Shown: piece by piece, positions 1 to 11,900 of the stretch
How positions within the stretch are numbered: the first letter of the stretch is position 1
Layout: each line of letters opens with the position of its first letter
Assembly (NCBI GenBank): GCA_039621445.1
Contig: CP154955.1
Coordinates: 22,061,823 to 22,125,822 of the forward strand
DNA length: 64,000 nucleotides
Direction of reading: 5' to 3'
From: Euglena gracilis
Lineage: Eukaryota > Euglenida > Euglenophyceae > Euglenales
Translations under genes and position numbers: made by a program
The notes under the pieces: model-generated
Told to the model about the DNA's origin: nothing
What the model saw: only the letters and a program-made list of their open reading frames with translations
Database searches by the model: none

Positions 1-3000
1 GCTGCGTTTTCCGCACGCCCGCCGCGGGCAAAATTGCGCCTGTTCGGCGCCCTTCGCAACAGTCAGGTAAAGGATCGCCGACCTCTAGCCGGGCGGAGCG
101 CTCGTTTTTGGAGCGCCGGCGCGTCCGATTTCGGCCGAAAATCACCGAAAAATGGCGTTCGTTGGGGCGTCCGTTACCAAAGTGCTATTTTGCGCCTCCC
201 GGGCGGTAACTGCTGCGTTTTCCGCACGCCCGCCGCGGGCAAAATTGCGCCTGTCCGCCCGGCGCCCTTCGCAACAGTCAGGTAAAGGATCGCCGACCTC
301 TAGCCGGGGTGGAGCGCTCGTTTTTGGAGCGCCGGCGCGTCCGATTTCGGCCGAAAATCACCGAAAAATGGCGTTCGTTGGGGCGTCCGTTACCAAAGTG
401 CTATTATGCGCCTCCCGGGCGGTAACTGCTGCGTTTTCCGCACGCCCGCCGCGGGCAAAATTGCGCCTGTCCGCCCGGCGCCCTTCGCAACAGTCAGGTA
501 AAGGATCGCCGACCTCTAGCCAGGGCGGAGCGCTCGTTTTTGGAGCGCCGGCGCGTCCGATTTCGGCCGAAAATCACCGAAAAATGGCGTTCGTTGGGGC
601 GTCCGTTACCAAAGTGCTATTATGCGCCTCCCGGGCGGTAACTGCTGCGTTTTCCGCACGCCCGCCGCGGGCAAAATTGCGCCTGTCCGCCCGGCGCCCT
701 TCGCAACAGTCAGGTAAAGGATCGCCGACCTCTAGCCGGGGTGGAGCGCTCGTTTTTGGAGCGCCGGCGCGTCCGATTTCGGCCGAAAATCACCGAAAAA
801 TGGCGTTCGTTGGGGCGTCCGTTACCAAAGTGCTATTTTGCGCCTCCCGGGCGGTAACTGCTGCGTTTTCCGCACGCCCGCCGCGGGCAAAATTGCGCCT
901 GTCCGCCCGGCGCCCTTCGCAACAGTCAGGTAAAGGATCGCCGACCTCTAGCCGGGGCGGAGCGCTCGTTTTTGGAGCGCCGGCGCGTCCGATTTCGGCC
1001 GAAAATCACCGAAAAATGGCGTTCGTTGGGGCGTCCGTTACCAAAGTGCTATTTTGCTCCTCCTGGGCGGTAACTGCTGCGTTTTCCGCACGCCCGCCGC
1101 GGGCAAAATTGCGCCTGTCCGCCCGGCGCCCTTCGCAACATTCAGGTAAAGGATCGCCGACCTCTAGCCGGGGCGGAGCGCTCGTTTTTGGAGCGCCGGC
1201 GCGTCCGATTTCGGCCGAAAATCACCGAAAAATGGCGTTCGTTGGGGCGTCCGTTACCAAAGTGCTATTTTGCGCCTCCCGGGCGGTAACTGCTGCGTTT
1301 TCCGCACGCCCGCCGCGGGCAAAATTGCGCCTGTCCCCCGGCGCTCTTCGCAACAGTCAGGTAAAGGATCGCCGACCTCTAGCCGGGGCGGAGCGCTCGT
1401 TTTTGGAGCGCCGGCGCGTCCGATTTCGGCCGAAAATCACCGAAAAATGGCGTTCGTTGGGGCGTCCGTTACCAACGTGCTATTTTGCGCCTCCCGGGCG
1501 GTAACTGCTGCGTTTTCCGCACGCCCGCGGCGGGCAAAATTGCGCCTGTCCGCCCGGCGCCCTTCGCAACAGTCAGGTAAAGGATCGCCGACCTCTAGCC
1601 GGGGCGGAGCGCTCGTTTTTGGAGCGCCGGCGCGTCCGATTTCGGCCGAAAATCACCGAAAAATGGCGTTCGTTGGGGCGTCCGTTACCAAAGTGCTATT
1701 TTGCGCCTCCCGGGCGGTAACTGCCACGTTTTCCGAACGCCCGCCGCTGGCAAAATTGCGCCAGTCTGCCCGGCGCCCTTCGCAACAGTCAGGTAAAGGA
1801 TCGCCGACCTCTAGCCGGGGCGGAGCGCTCGTTTTTGGAGCGCCGGCGCGTCCGATTTCGGCCGAAAATCACCGAAAAATGGCGTTCGTTGGGCGTCCGT
1901 TACCAAAGTGCTATTTTGCGCCTCCCGGGCGGTAACAGCTGCGTTTTCCTGCACGCCCGCCGCGGGCAAAATTGCGCCTGTCCGCCCGGCGCCCTTCGCA
2001 ACAGTCAGGTAAAGGATCGCCGACCTCTAGCCGGGGCGGAGCGCTCGTTTTTGGAGCGCCGGCGCGTCCGATTTCGGCCGAAAATCACCGAAAAATGGCG
2101 TTCGTTGGGGCGTCCGTTACCAAACTGCTATTTTGCGCCTCCCGGGCGGTAACTGCTGCGTTTTCCGCACGCCCGCCGCGGGCAAAATTGCGCCTGTCCG
2201 CCCGGCGCCCTTCGCAACAGTCAGGTAAAGGATCGCCGACCTGTAGCCAGGCGGAGCGCTCGTTTTTGGAGCGCCGGCGCGTCCGATTTCGGCAGAAAAT
2301 CACCGAAAAATGGCGTTCGCTGGGGCGTCCGTTACCAACGAGCTATTTTGCGCCTCCCGGGCGGTAACTGCTACGTTTTCCGCACGCCCGCCGCGGGCAA
2401 AATTGCGCCTGTCCGCCCGGCGCCCTTCGCAACAGTCAGGTAAAGGATCGCCGACCTCTAGCCGGGGCGGAGCGCTCGTTTTTGGAGCGCCGGCGCGTCC
2501 GATTTCGGCCGAAAATCACCGAAAAATGGCGTTCGTTGGGGCGTCCGTTACCAACGTGCTATTTTGCGCCTCCCGGGCGGTAACTGCTGCGTTTTCCGCA
2601 CGCCCGCCGCGGGCAAAATTGCGCCTGTCCGCCCGGCGCCCTTCGCAACAGTCAGGTAAAGGATCGCCGACCTCTAGCCGGGGCGGAGCGCCCGTTTTTG
2701 GAGCGCCGGCGCGTCCGATTTCGGCCGAAAATCACCGAAAAATGGCGTTCGCTGGGACGTCCGTTACCAACGTGCTATTTTGTGCCTCCCGGGCGGTAAC
2801 TGCTGCGTTTTCCGCACGCCCGCCACGGGCAAAATTGCGCCTGTCCGCCCGGCGGCCTTCGCAACCGTCAGGTAAAGGATCGCCGACCTCCAGCCGGGCG
2901 GAGCGCTCGTTTTTGGAGCGCCAGCGCGTCCGATTTCGGCCGAAAATAACCGAAAAATGGCGTTCGCTGGGACGTCCGTTACCAACGTGCTATTTTGCGC

Positions 3001-6000
3001 CTCCCGGGCGGTAACTGCTGCGTTTTCCGCACGCCCGCCGCGGGCAAAATTGCGCCTGTCCGCCCGGCGCCCTTCGCAACAGTCAGGTAAAGGATCGCCG
3101 ACCTCTAGCCGGGGCGGAGCGCTCGTTTTTGGAGCGCCAGCGATGGCGTTCGTTGGGGCGTCCGTTACCAAAGTGCTATTTTGCGCTTCCCGCGAGGTAA
3201 CTGCTGCGTTTTTCGCACGCCCGCCGCGGGCGAAAAAGCGCATGTACGCCCGGCGCCCTTCGCAACAGTGAGGTAATGGATCGCCGACCTCTAGCCGGGG
3301 CGGAGCGCTCGTTTTTGGAGCGCCGGCGCGTCCGATTTCGGCCGAAAATCACCGAAAAATGGCGTTCGTTGGGGCGTCCATTACCAACGTGCTATTTTGC
3401 GCCTCCCGGGCGGTAACTGCTGCGTTTTCCGCACGCCCGCCGCGGGCAAAATTGCGCCTGTCCGCCCGGCGCCCTTCGCAACAGTCAGGTAAAGGATCGC
3501 CGACCTCTAGCCGGGGCGGAGCGCTCGTTTTTGGAGCGCCAGCGCGTCCGATTTGGGCCGAAAATCACCGAAAAATGGCGTTCGTTGGGGCGTCCGTTAC
3601 CAAAGTGCTATTTTGCGCCTCCCGGGCGGTAACTGCTGCGTTTTCCGCACGCCCGCCGCGGGCAAAATTGCGCCTGTCCGCCCGGCGCCCTTCGCAACAG
3701 TCAGGTAAAGGATCGCCGACCTCTAGCCGGGGCGGAGCGCTCGTTTTTGGAGCGCTAGCGCGTCCGATTTCGGCCGAAAATCACCGAAAAATGGCGTTCG
3801 TTGGGGCGTCCGTTACCAAAGTGCTATTTTGCGCCTCCCGGGCGGTAACTTCTGCCCGCCGCGGGCAAAATTGCGCCTGTCTGCCTGGCGCCCTTCGCAA
3901 CAGTCAGGTAAAGGATCGCCGACCTCTAGCCGGGGCGGAGCGCTCGTTTTTGGAGCGCCAGCGATGGCGTTCGTTGGGGCGTCCGTTACCAAAGTGCTAT
4001 TTTGCGCCTCCCGGGCGGTAACTGCTGCTTTTTCCGCACGTCCGCCGTGGGCAAAATTGCGCCTGTCCGCCCGGCGCCCTTCACAACAGTCAGGTAAAGG
4101 ATCGCCGACCTCTAGCCGGGGCGGAGCGCTCGTTTTTGGAGCGCCGGCGCGTCCGATTTCGGCCGAAAATCACCGAAAAATGGCGTTCGTTGGGGCGTCC
4201 GTTACCAAAGTGCTAACTGCTGCGTTTTCCGCACGCCCGCCGCGGGCAAAATTGCGCCTGTCCGCCCGGCGCCCTTCGCAACAGTCAGGTAAAGGATCGC
4301 CGACCTCTCGCCGGGGCGGAGCGCTCGTTTTTGGAGCGCCAGCGCGTCCGATTTGGGCCGAAAATCACCAAAAACTGGCGTTCGTTGGGGCGTCCGTTAC
4401 CAAAGTGCTATTTTGCGCCTCCCGGGCGGTAACTGCTGCGTTTTCCGCACGCCCGCCGCGGGCAAAATAGCCCGGCGCCCTTCGCAACAGTCAGGTAAAG
4501 GATCGCCGACCTCTAGCCGGGACGGAGCGCTCGTTTTTGGAGCGCCAGCGCGTCCGATTTCGGCCGAAAATCACCGAAAAATGGCGTTCGTTGGGGCGTC
4601 CGTTACCAAAGTGCTATTTTGCGCCTCCCGGGCGGTAACTGCTGCGTTTTCCGCACGCCCGCCGCGGGCAAAATTGCGCCTGTCCGCCCGGCGCCCTTCG
4701 CAACAGTCAGGTAAAGGATCGCCGACCTCTAGCCGGGACGGAGCGCTCGTTTTTGGAGCGCCAGCGCGTCCGATTTCGGCCGAAAATCACCGAAAAATGG
4801 CGTTCGTTGGGGCGTCCGTTACCAACGTGCTATTTTGCGCCTCCCGGGCGGTAACTGCTGCGTTTTCCGCACTCCCGCCGCAGGCAAAATTGCGCCTGTC
4901 CGCCCGGCGCCCTTCGCAACAAACAGATGAAGGATCGCCGACCTCTAGCCGGGGCGGAGCGCTCGTTTTTGGAGCGCCGGTGCGTCCAATTTCGGCCGAA
5001 AATCACCGAAAAACTGGCGTTCGCTGGGACGTCCGTTACCAACGTGCTATTTTGCGCCTCCCGGGCGGTAACTGCTGCGTTTTCCGCACGCCCGCCGCGG
5101 GCAAAATTGCGCCTGTCCGCCCGGCGCTCTTCGCAACAGTCAGGTAAAGGATCGCCGACCTCTAGCCGGGGCGGAGCGCTCGTTTTTGAAGCGCCGGCGC
5201 GTCCGATTTCGGCCGAAAACCACCGAAAAACGGCGTTCGTTAGGGCGTCCGTTACCGAAGTGCTATTTTGCGCCTCCCGCGCGGTAACTGCTGCGTTTTC
5301 CGCACGCCCGCCCCGGGCAAAATTGCGCCTGTCCGCCCGGCGCCCTTCGCAACAGTCAGGTAAAGGATCGCCGACTTCGAGCCGGGGCGGAGCGCTCGTT
5401 TTTGGAGCGCCAGCGCGTCCGATTTCGGCCGAAAATCACCGAAAAATGGCGTTCGTTGGGGCGTCCGTTACCAAAGTGCTATTTTGCGCCTCCCGGGCGG
5501 TAACTGTTGCATTTTCCGCACGCCCGCCGCGGGCAAAATTGCGCCTGTCCCCCCGGCGCCCTTCGCAACAGTCAGGTGAAGGATCGCCGACCTCTAGCCG
5601 GGGCGGAGCGCTCTTTTTTGGAGCGCCAGTGCGTCCGATTTCGGCCGAAAATCACCGAAAAATGGCGTTCGTTGGGTGGGGCGTCCGTTACCAAGGTGCT
5701 ATTTTGCGCCTCCCGGGCGGTAACTGCTGCGTTTTCCGCACGCCCGCCGCGGGCAAAATTGCGCCTGTCCGCCCGGCGCCCTTCGCAACAGTCAGGTAAA
5801 GGATCGCCGACCTCTAGCCGGGGCGGAGCGCTCGTTTTTTGAGCGCCGGCGCGTCCAATTTCGGCCGAAAATAACCGAAAAATGGCGTTCGCTGGACGTC
5901 CGTTACCAACGTGCTATTTTGCGCCTCCCGGGCGGTAACTGCTGCGTTTTCCGCACGCCCGCCGCGGGCAAAATTGCGCCTGTCCGCCCGGCGCCCTTCG

Positions 6001-7529
6001 CAACAGTCAGGTGAAGGATCGCCGACCTCTAGCCGGGGCGGAGCGCTCGTTTTTGGAGCGCCGGCGCGTCCGATTTCGGCCGAAAATCACCGAAAAATGG
6101 CGTTCGCTGGGACGTCCGTTACCAACGTGCTATTTTGCGCCTCCCGTGCGGTAACTGCTGCGTTTACCGCACGCCCGCCGCGGGCAAAATTGCGCCTGTC
6201 CGCCCGGCGCCCTTCGCAACAGTCAGGTGAAGGATCGCCGACCTCTAGCCGGGGCGGAGCGCTCGTTTTTGGAGCGCCGGCGCGTCCGATTTCGGCCGAA
6301 AATCACCGAAAAATGGCGTTCGTTGGGGCGTCCGTTACCAAAGTGCTATTTTGCGCCTCCCGGGCGGTAACTGCTGCGTTTTCCGCACGCCCACCGCGGG
6401 CAAAATTGCGCCTGTCCGCCCGGCGCCCTTCGCAACAGTCAGGTAAATGATCGCCGACCTCTAGCCGGGGCGGAGCGCTCGTTTTTGGAGCGCCGGCGCG
6501 TCCGATTTCGGCCGAAAATCACCGAAAAATGGCGTTCGTTGGGGCGTCCGTTACCAAAGTGCTATTTTGCGCCTCCCGGGCGGTAACTGCTGCGTTTTCC
6601 GCACGCCCGCCGCGGGTAAAATTGCGCCTGTCCGCTGGCGCCGTTCGCAACAGTCAGGTGAAGGATCGCCGACCTCTAGCCGGGGCGGAGCGCTCGTTTT
6701 TTGGCGCGTCCGATTTGGGCCGAAAATCACCGAAAAATAGCGTTCGTTGGGGCGTCCGTTACCAAAGTGCTATTTTGCGCCTCCCGGGCGGTAACTGCTG
6801 CGTTTTCCGCACGCCCGCCGCGAGAAAAATTGCGCCTTTCCGCCCGGCGCCCTTCGCAACAGTCAGGTAAAGGATCGCCGACCTCTAGCCGGGGCGGAGC
6901 GCTCGTTTTTGGAGCGCCGGCGCGTCCAATTTCGGCCGAAAATCACCGAAAAATGGCGTTCGCTGGACGTCCGTTACCAACGTGCTATTTTGCGCCTCCC
7001 GGGCGGTAACTGCTGCGTTTTCCGCACGCCCGCCGCGAGAAAAATTGCGCCTGTCCGCCCGGCGCCCTTCGCAACAGTCAGGTAAAGGATCGCCGACCTC
7101 TAGCCGGGGCGGAGCGCTCGTTTTTGGAGCGCCGGCGCGTCCAATTTCGGCCGAAAATCACCGAAAAATGGCGTTCGCTGGACGTCCGTTACCAACGTGC
7201 TATTTTGCGCCTCCCGGGCGGTAACTGCTGCGTTTTCCGCACGCCCGCCGCGGGCAAAATTGCGCCTGTCCGCCCGGCGCCCTTCGCAACAGTCAGGTGA
7301 AGGATAGCCGACCTCTAGCCGGGGCGGAGCGCTCGTTTTTGGAGCGCCGGCGCGTCCGATTTCGGCCGAAAATCACCGAAAAATGGCGTTCGCTGGGACG
7401 TCCGTTACCAACGTGCTATTTTGCGCCTCCCGAGCAGTAACTGCTGCGTTTTCCGCACGCCCGCCGCGGGCACAATTGCGCCTGTCCGCCCGGCGCCCTT
7501 CGCAACAGTCCGGTAACGGATCGCCGACC
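1..7529 (+). repeat. 216-bp satellite array 1, direct-orientation part
   Basis: About 35 head-to-tail units. The marker ATGGCGTTCG falls at 152, 368, 584, 800, 1016 and 1232, exactly 216 bases apart. Later units drift through small indels. The unit is GC- and CpG-rich, carries the perfect palindrome TTTCGGCCGAAA and repeats GGAGCGC on both sides of a short T-rich spacer. Since 216 is 72 codons, any stop-free frame in one unit stays open across many units; I do not read these as proteins. Two linked variants intermix: GTTGGGGCG with AAAGTGC, and GCTGGGACG with AACGTGC. The array begins before the window. Confidence 0.97.
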
Positions 7530-8030
7530 AACGAACGCCATTTTTCGGTGATTTTCGGCCGAAATCGGACGCGCCGGCGCTCCAAAAACGAGCGCTCTGC
7601 CCCGGCTAGAGGTCGGCGATCCTTTACCTGACTGTTGCGAAGGGCGCCGGGCGGACAGGCGCAATTTTGCCCGCGGCGGGCGTGCAGAAAACGCAGCAGT
7701 TACCGCCCGCGAGGCGCAAAATAGCACTTTGGTAACGGACGCCCCAACGAACGCCAGTTTTCGGTGATTTTCGGCCGAAATCGGACGCGCCGGCGCTCCA
7801 AAAACGAGCGCTCCGCCCGGCTAGAGGTCGGCTATCCGTTACCTGACTGTTTCGAAGGGCGCCGGGCGGACAGGCGCAATTTTGCCCGCGGCGGGCGTGC
7901 GGAAAACGCAGCAGTTACCGCCCGGGAGGCGCCAAATAGCACGTTGGTAACGGACGTCCACCGAACGCCATTTTTGGGTGATTTTCGGCCGAAATCGGAC
8001 GCGCTGGCGCTCTAAAAACGAGCGCTCTCG
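7530..8030 (-). repeat. 216-bp satellite array 1, inverted part
   Basis: At about 7529 the array switches strand: after GATCGCCGACC the sequence continues as AACGAACGCCATTTTTCGG, the reverse complement of a different part of the unit. About 2.3 units follow in this orientation. The array ends at about 8030, where satellite sequence (CGAGCGCTCT) meets gag sequence (CGAATTGTTCGC). Confidence 0.93.
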
Positions 8031-11000
8031 AATTGTTCGCGCATTTGCTTCTCGCTAAGTTCATCAACTTCGGAAGCAAGTGCTAACCATTTGGCATACC
8101 AAAGGTCAATGGATTTCCATTTGCGATCCGATGGCGCGAATTGTCGCCACTTCTTCTCCAGGGTAATCCTGGTGACCAGACTTGAATTGGTTGAAGCGTA
8201 TTGCTCAACCAGGTCATCGAATGATACGCCATTACGTATCACCAAATTGCGTGCGCGTTCTCGCTCCTCCCTCGGTAGGCAATCGATGAATTCCATCTTG
8301 ACTACCTCGGGATTCGGGTCTTGGGTGGGTCCCTTTAGTGCCCAATAGTACTCCCAGTCCCGAAAAAATTGTCTCCATGTGGTTGGATCCCCGTCCCATT
8401 GGGGTTTCACCTTGTTCGCGATTGCGATGGTGCCCTTGAAGTCTCTCTGAGTAACCCGCTGACCCTCGGTGGTATTCCAGGGGTTTGGGCCAGGGTAATT
8501 CTTAACACCAAACGCGTTTCGCGGATTTTCCGCTCCATGTGTAACCCGTGCAGGATTTCCCGCACCAAGTGTAAGGTTGGCAGGATTTTCCTGCGGGAAT
8601 TGCGAAAAATGTGGTGAAATCCTCTCAGTGGGGCGGGTTTCCCGCCGAAAACCCGATGGGTGGTCTGGCATTCCAGAACCCGTCGGTTGTTGGTATGATC
8701 GCGATTGCGACACATGACCAATACCAGGTGTGGGGTGTTGGCTCATTCCTCGTACAAGGTTGGAATGTTGAATTTCTTGGTGGAGACTCGAATTTTCGAG
8801 TGGGGGGTCAATTTCCTCATCGGAAATGTCGTGCGAAGAGTGAGTTTGTGGTGTTGGCAAATGCAAAGGTGGTACAATTCGCGTTTTCGCGGGTGGTTGT
8901 ACCAAATTCGCGGTGGATGTAGGGATTCCTACTCCGGAAATGGTAATTTGAGAACGCGATTCCGGGACATTTGGAATACCAACCGCAGCGCTTACCGCGG
9001 TGGATGGTGGCACAACCGGTATCGGAGTGGACATTTTATCCAAACTCGCGGACAAGTCATGCACCGTTTCTTCCAAATGTTCCACCAACTGGAGTTGGCC
9101 GCAAATACGGTCAACCTCAGTCTCCAAATGCCTAATGCGTTTGCGGTAACGGGAAAAATCTTCCAAGTGTGGCATCTTTTCAGAAACCAAGTGTAATTCT
9201 TGGGCAAGATTTCCTTGGGACTCCTCCACATTCCGGAGTTGACCCGCAAACGCGCATTTGAGACGGTTTGCAATTGGTGGAGTGACTTGGTGGGGGTTTC
9301 CACGGTGGTGCGCGAATTTTCCGCGGTTGGCTTTTCCAACAACGCAGAAATTCGTCCATCCAACCGAGAAACCTCATCTTGCATGGATCGGGCATTCCGA
9401 TTCACGCTTTCCTCAATTTGGAGCAAACTTGTACAAAATGCTTGCAAGGTTTCCTTGTTGTCACCAAGCACTTTGTCATAAAATGAGCGAAATTCCGGTG
9501 ACTCGGATATCCGAGCACGCGAAATGGGGGGTAGTGAGCGGATTTCCGTCACTGTGGTGGACAACAAGGTGCAACGGGTTTGCAATTCCCCAATAGCGGC
9601 TTGAATACCACTAATGTCGGGAATTCGCTTGGAAAGTGCAGAAACATGCTCCTGCAAACCGACAACGGTGGCATTAATACCGCCAATGTCCGTTTGCATT
9701 TGTTGTTGCGTAAAATCCAACCGTTGTGCGCAATCCGCGATTTTCGCGTTCAAGGTGGTTAATCCATCCTGATTTGCGGCACAATGGCAGGATTTTTGCT
9801 CCAAGTGTGAAATTCGTTCCTCCAAAAGCTGGATTTGCGTACGGGGAACAAAATTTTCTTGCACTTTCGCCTGAAATTGCTTCAAATGCTCGATTTCCGA
9901 GCCAAGATGCAAAATCCGTTGTTGCGCTTCTTGGAAAGAAGTGGTAAGTGCGGCAAAATGCTCAACCGCGACAAAGTTACCGATTTCCGGCATTTTGGGG
10001 GTGGCATTTTGCGCTTGTAACTGCTGCTGCAATTGCAGTAACATGGTTGAACAGGATTCCAATTGGGCAAAAAGATGGCTCATACCATCCTGCACATGCA
10101 GAAACTTGGAATCATTCCGCGTTTCCGCTTCATGCAGCATTTCGCTGATTTGTTGGAAATTTTGTGGAAGTTGGATGCGCAAAATACTGTCAACACTTTC
10201 TCGAAAATGCTGAAGGTCTTTCCCCGCATTTTCAAAATTGTGTTGGCAATATTTGCCGATTTCCTGCAAATAATTCCAGCAACATTCCAGTTTGGTGTTG
10301 ACAACCCTTTGATTGTCCTCATCGAACTGCAAAACTTTGTTGAGCATGGTTGCGCATTCCGCAACGCATTGGTGGACATGCAAAATTTGCTTGCTAAGCG
10401 GGTGATCCGCTGGGAGTTGACCGAGAATTCGGTAAACATCACCGGGGGTGAGGTTATCCCTCAAATCTTCCTCATAGTCCTCCACAATGGAAACGGCACC
10501 AGAGATTTCCGGCACCACCAGACGCATATCTGGGTTCCATGGCAATGCAGGGAAAACCGCAGCTTCCGCGGGTAATCCCGGCAAAGTGTGAAATGGTGTG
10601 GGGGGTGGTAATTGAGGGGGGGGTTGGAAAAAACACGGTGTTTCCACCGAGTTGCACTCCAGAAGGCCCACCGGTGCTTCCACCGGGGATCTTTTGGGTG
10701 TGAACAGAGCAAAGGGCAAATACCCCTCACTTTGTTCATGGGTAACATGAGTAACCAAGTGTGAGGATGCAAGGGGTTCATCCCCTCGCCGTATCAATGA
10801 TGGGTGAATCGGGATGGAGGAAGGCATTTTGCCACCTACATCCCGCACAATCAATGACAATGATGATGAAGAGGGTTCATTACCCCCATGCAACAATAAA
10901 GGCGTTTCGCCTTTTGACAATGACAAATGAGTCAAATTGCCTTCTTCTTGCTTGGGGGGTCGGGAATTGGAACTTGTTTCATTCAAACCGTTCCAATCCC

Positions 11001-11079
11001 CGCAATCTTCATCACAATTGCTCAATGAACTCATCAACAAGTCATAATCAAATTTGGGGTTGGGGCTTGTGCTCTGCAT
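8031..11079 (-). pseudogene. gag of gypsy copy A, truncated and frameshifted
   Basis: The Gag-like capsid polyprotein starts at the ATG at 11079 (MQST...), the same start as in the plus-strand gag at 20688. The N-terminal part is acidic and Ser/Pro-rich. The middle is a long heptad-rich coiled coil with many Gln and Leu, followed by the conserved block KPQWDGDPTTWRQFFRDWEY, typical of a retrotransposon capsid domain. One frameshift at about 9240 splits it into two overlapping frames (8992-11103 and 8012-9229). The reading ends in the block SEKQMREQF at the satellite junction, so the C-terminal half of the capsid and the zinc knuckles are missing. It represents a more diverged subfamily than the gags at 20688 and 51109. 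Confidence 0.88.
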
Positions 11080-11389
11080 CTTTTGAGATGGGTAAAAAGG
11101 CAAAAACCCAAAAATTCACACAAATAAGCAGAGAAACAGGGACCAGAAAGGTTGTATCGGCGATTACCGAACAGAGCCTTCTGAGACCTGTATCCTTGCT
11201 TAAAGGTTGGCTAGGGGCCAGGAACAGTACTTTCACCGTGTTTCACGGCTCAGTACGATCCTCACCACCAGTCAACCACAGAGTTTCTCTGTGTGGAACG
11301 TCTGTGTAGGATCGTTGCCTAAATCTGCTACCAAGTGTATTACCTGGTAGCCTTTCTTTCTGTAGGATCTTTGACCTATTCTGCTACCA
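11080..11389 (-). other. 5' leader of copy A
   Basis: Untranslated leader between the LTR and the gag start. It contains two primer-site copies about 55 bases apart, each ending in CTGCTACCA on the plus strand. The same layout occurs in the leaders at 20404-20687 and 51110-51386. Confidence 0.75.
11365..11389 (-). other. primer binding site of copy A (initiator tRNA-Met type)
   Basis: Read on the minus strand it begins TGGTAGCAGA and ends in GATCC, directly next to the LTR end. TGGTAGCAGA complements the 3' end (TCTGCTACCA) of the eukaryotic initiator tRNA-Met. A second copy lies at 11309-11333. Confidence 0.75.
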
Positions 11390-11804
11390 AGTGTACGTCC
11401 AAAGCTTTCCCTTTTCCCCTTTTTGGAACTTTCTGTAAAAGCCTTTCGCTTTCGCCTTGGTGCGCAGCCTACTTATGGTAGGGAAAAGTCTTTGGAGTAA
11501 CGAAAAGTGGTTCCCAATTCCCCAAGAAGCAAAGCACAAAGCAATGTCTCAGAAGTTTCTTCTGAGTTCAATCTCGATTGTTCCGAGGGTTTTTCCCTCT
11601 GACAAAACCAATGGTGAAACTTGGAATTGATGACAGTAAAGAATACCACCTGTGGGGGAAGGAGAGAAAAGTGCTGACGTGTCCAGGGGCAGATCCCAGA
11701 AGGGTCTGCCACGATCTTACCAGCTGTGGGTTTCCACAGTGGTGCGACCGTCACAGAACCCACTCTGCAGATATCCTACAGAGTTGGGACGTGCCTGGTA
11801 CACA
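11390..11804 (-). mobile_element. 5' LTR of copy A, diverged 415-bp subtype
   Basis: On the minus strand it runs from TGTGTACCAGGC (at 11804) to GTACACT (at 11390), with the primer site directly beyond. It shares blocks with the 315-bp LTRs elsewhere (GCTTTCGCCTTGG, CCCAAGAAGCAAAGCAC, AATACCACCTGTGG) but is longer and clearly diverged. It abuts the plus-strand methyltransferase element, so the two read away from each other. Confidence 0.75.
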
Positions 11805-11900
11805 CCTACCCCACACAACAACCCATTCCTCGCGGCCCACTCTGAGGTGAACCTTCAGATCACCGGCCGAGGCCCAGCACTCGGCGACCCCACCCCAGCG

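Noticed and set aside
152-1504. Long open frame of 450 codons made of 72-residue repeats in the satellite
   Set aside because: The unit is 216 bp, so any stop-free frame stays open. Other frames and the opposite strand are open too, indels shift the frame freely, and variants are not biased to silent changes.
1-8030. CRISPR array
   Set aside because: Units are 216 bp, contiguous and homogeneous with no unique spacers.
11805-11825. Polypurine tract for an element reading minus from 11805
   Set aside because: The purine-rich bases resemble one, but the adjoining genes read plus and no minus-strand retroelement coding sequence is there.
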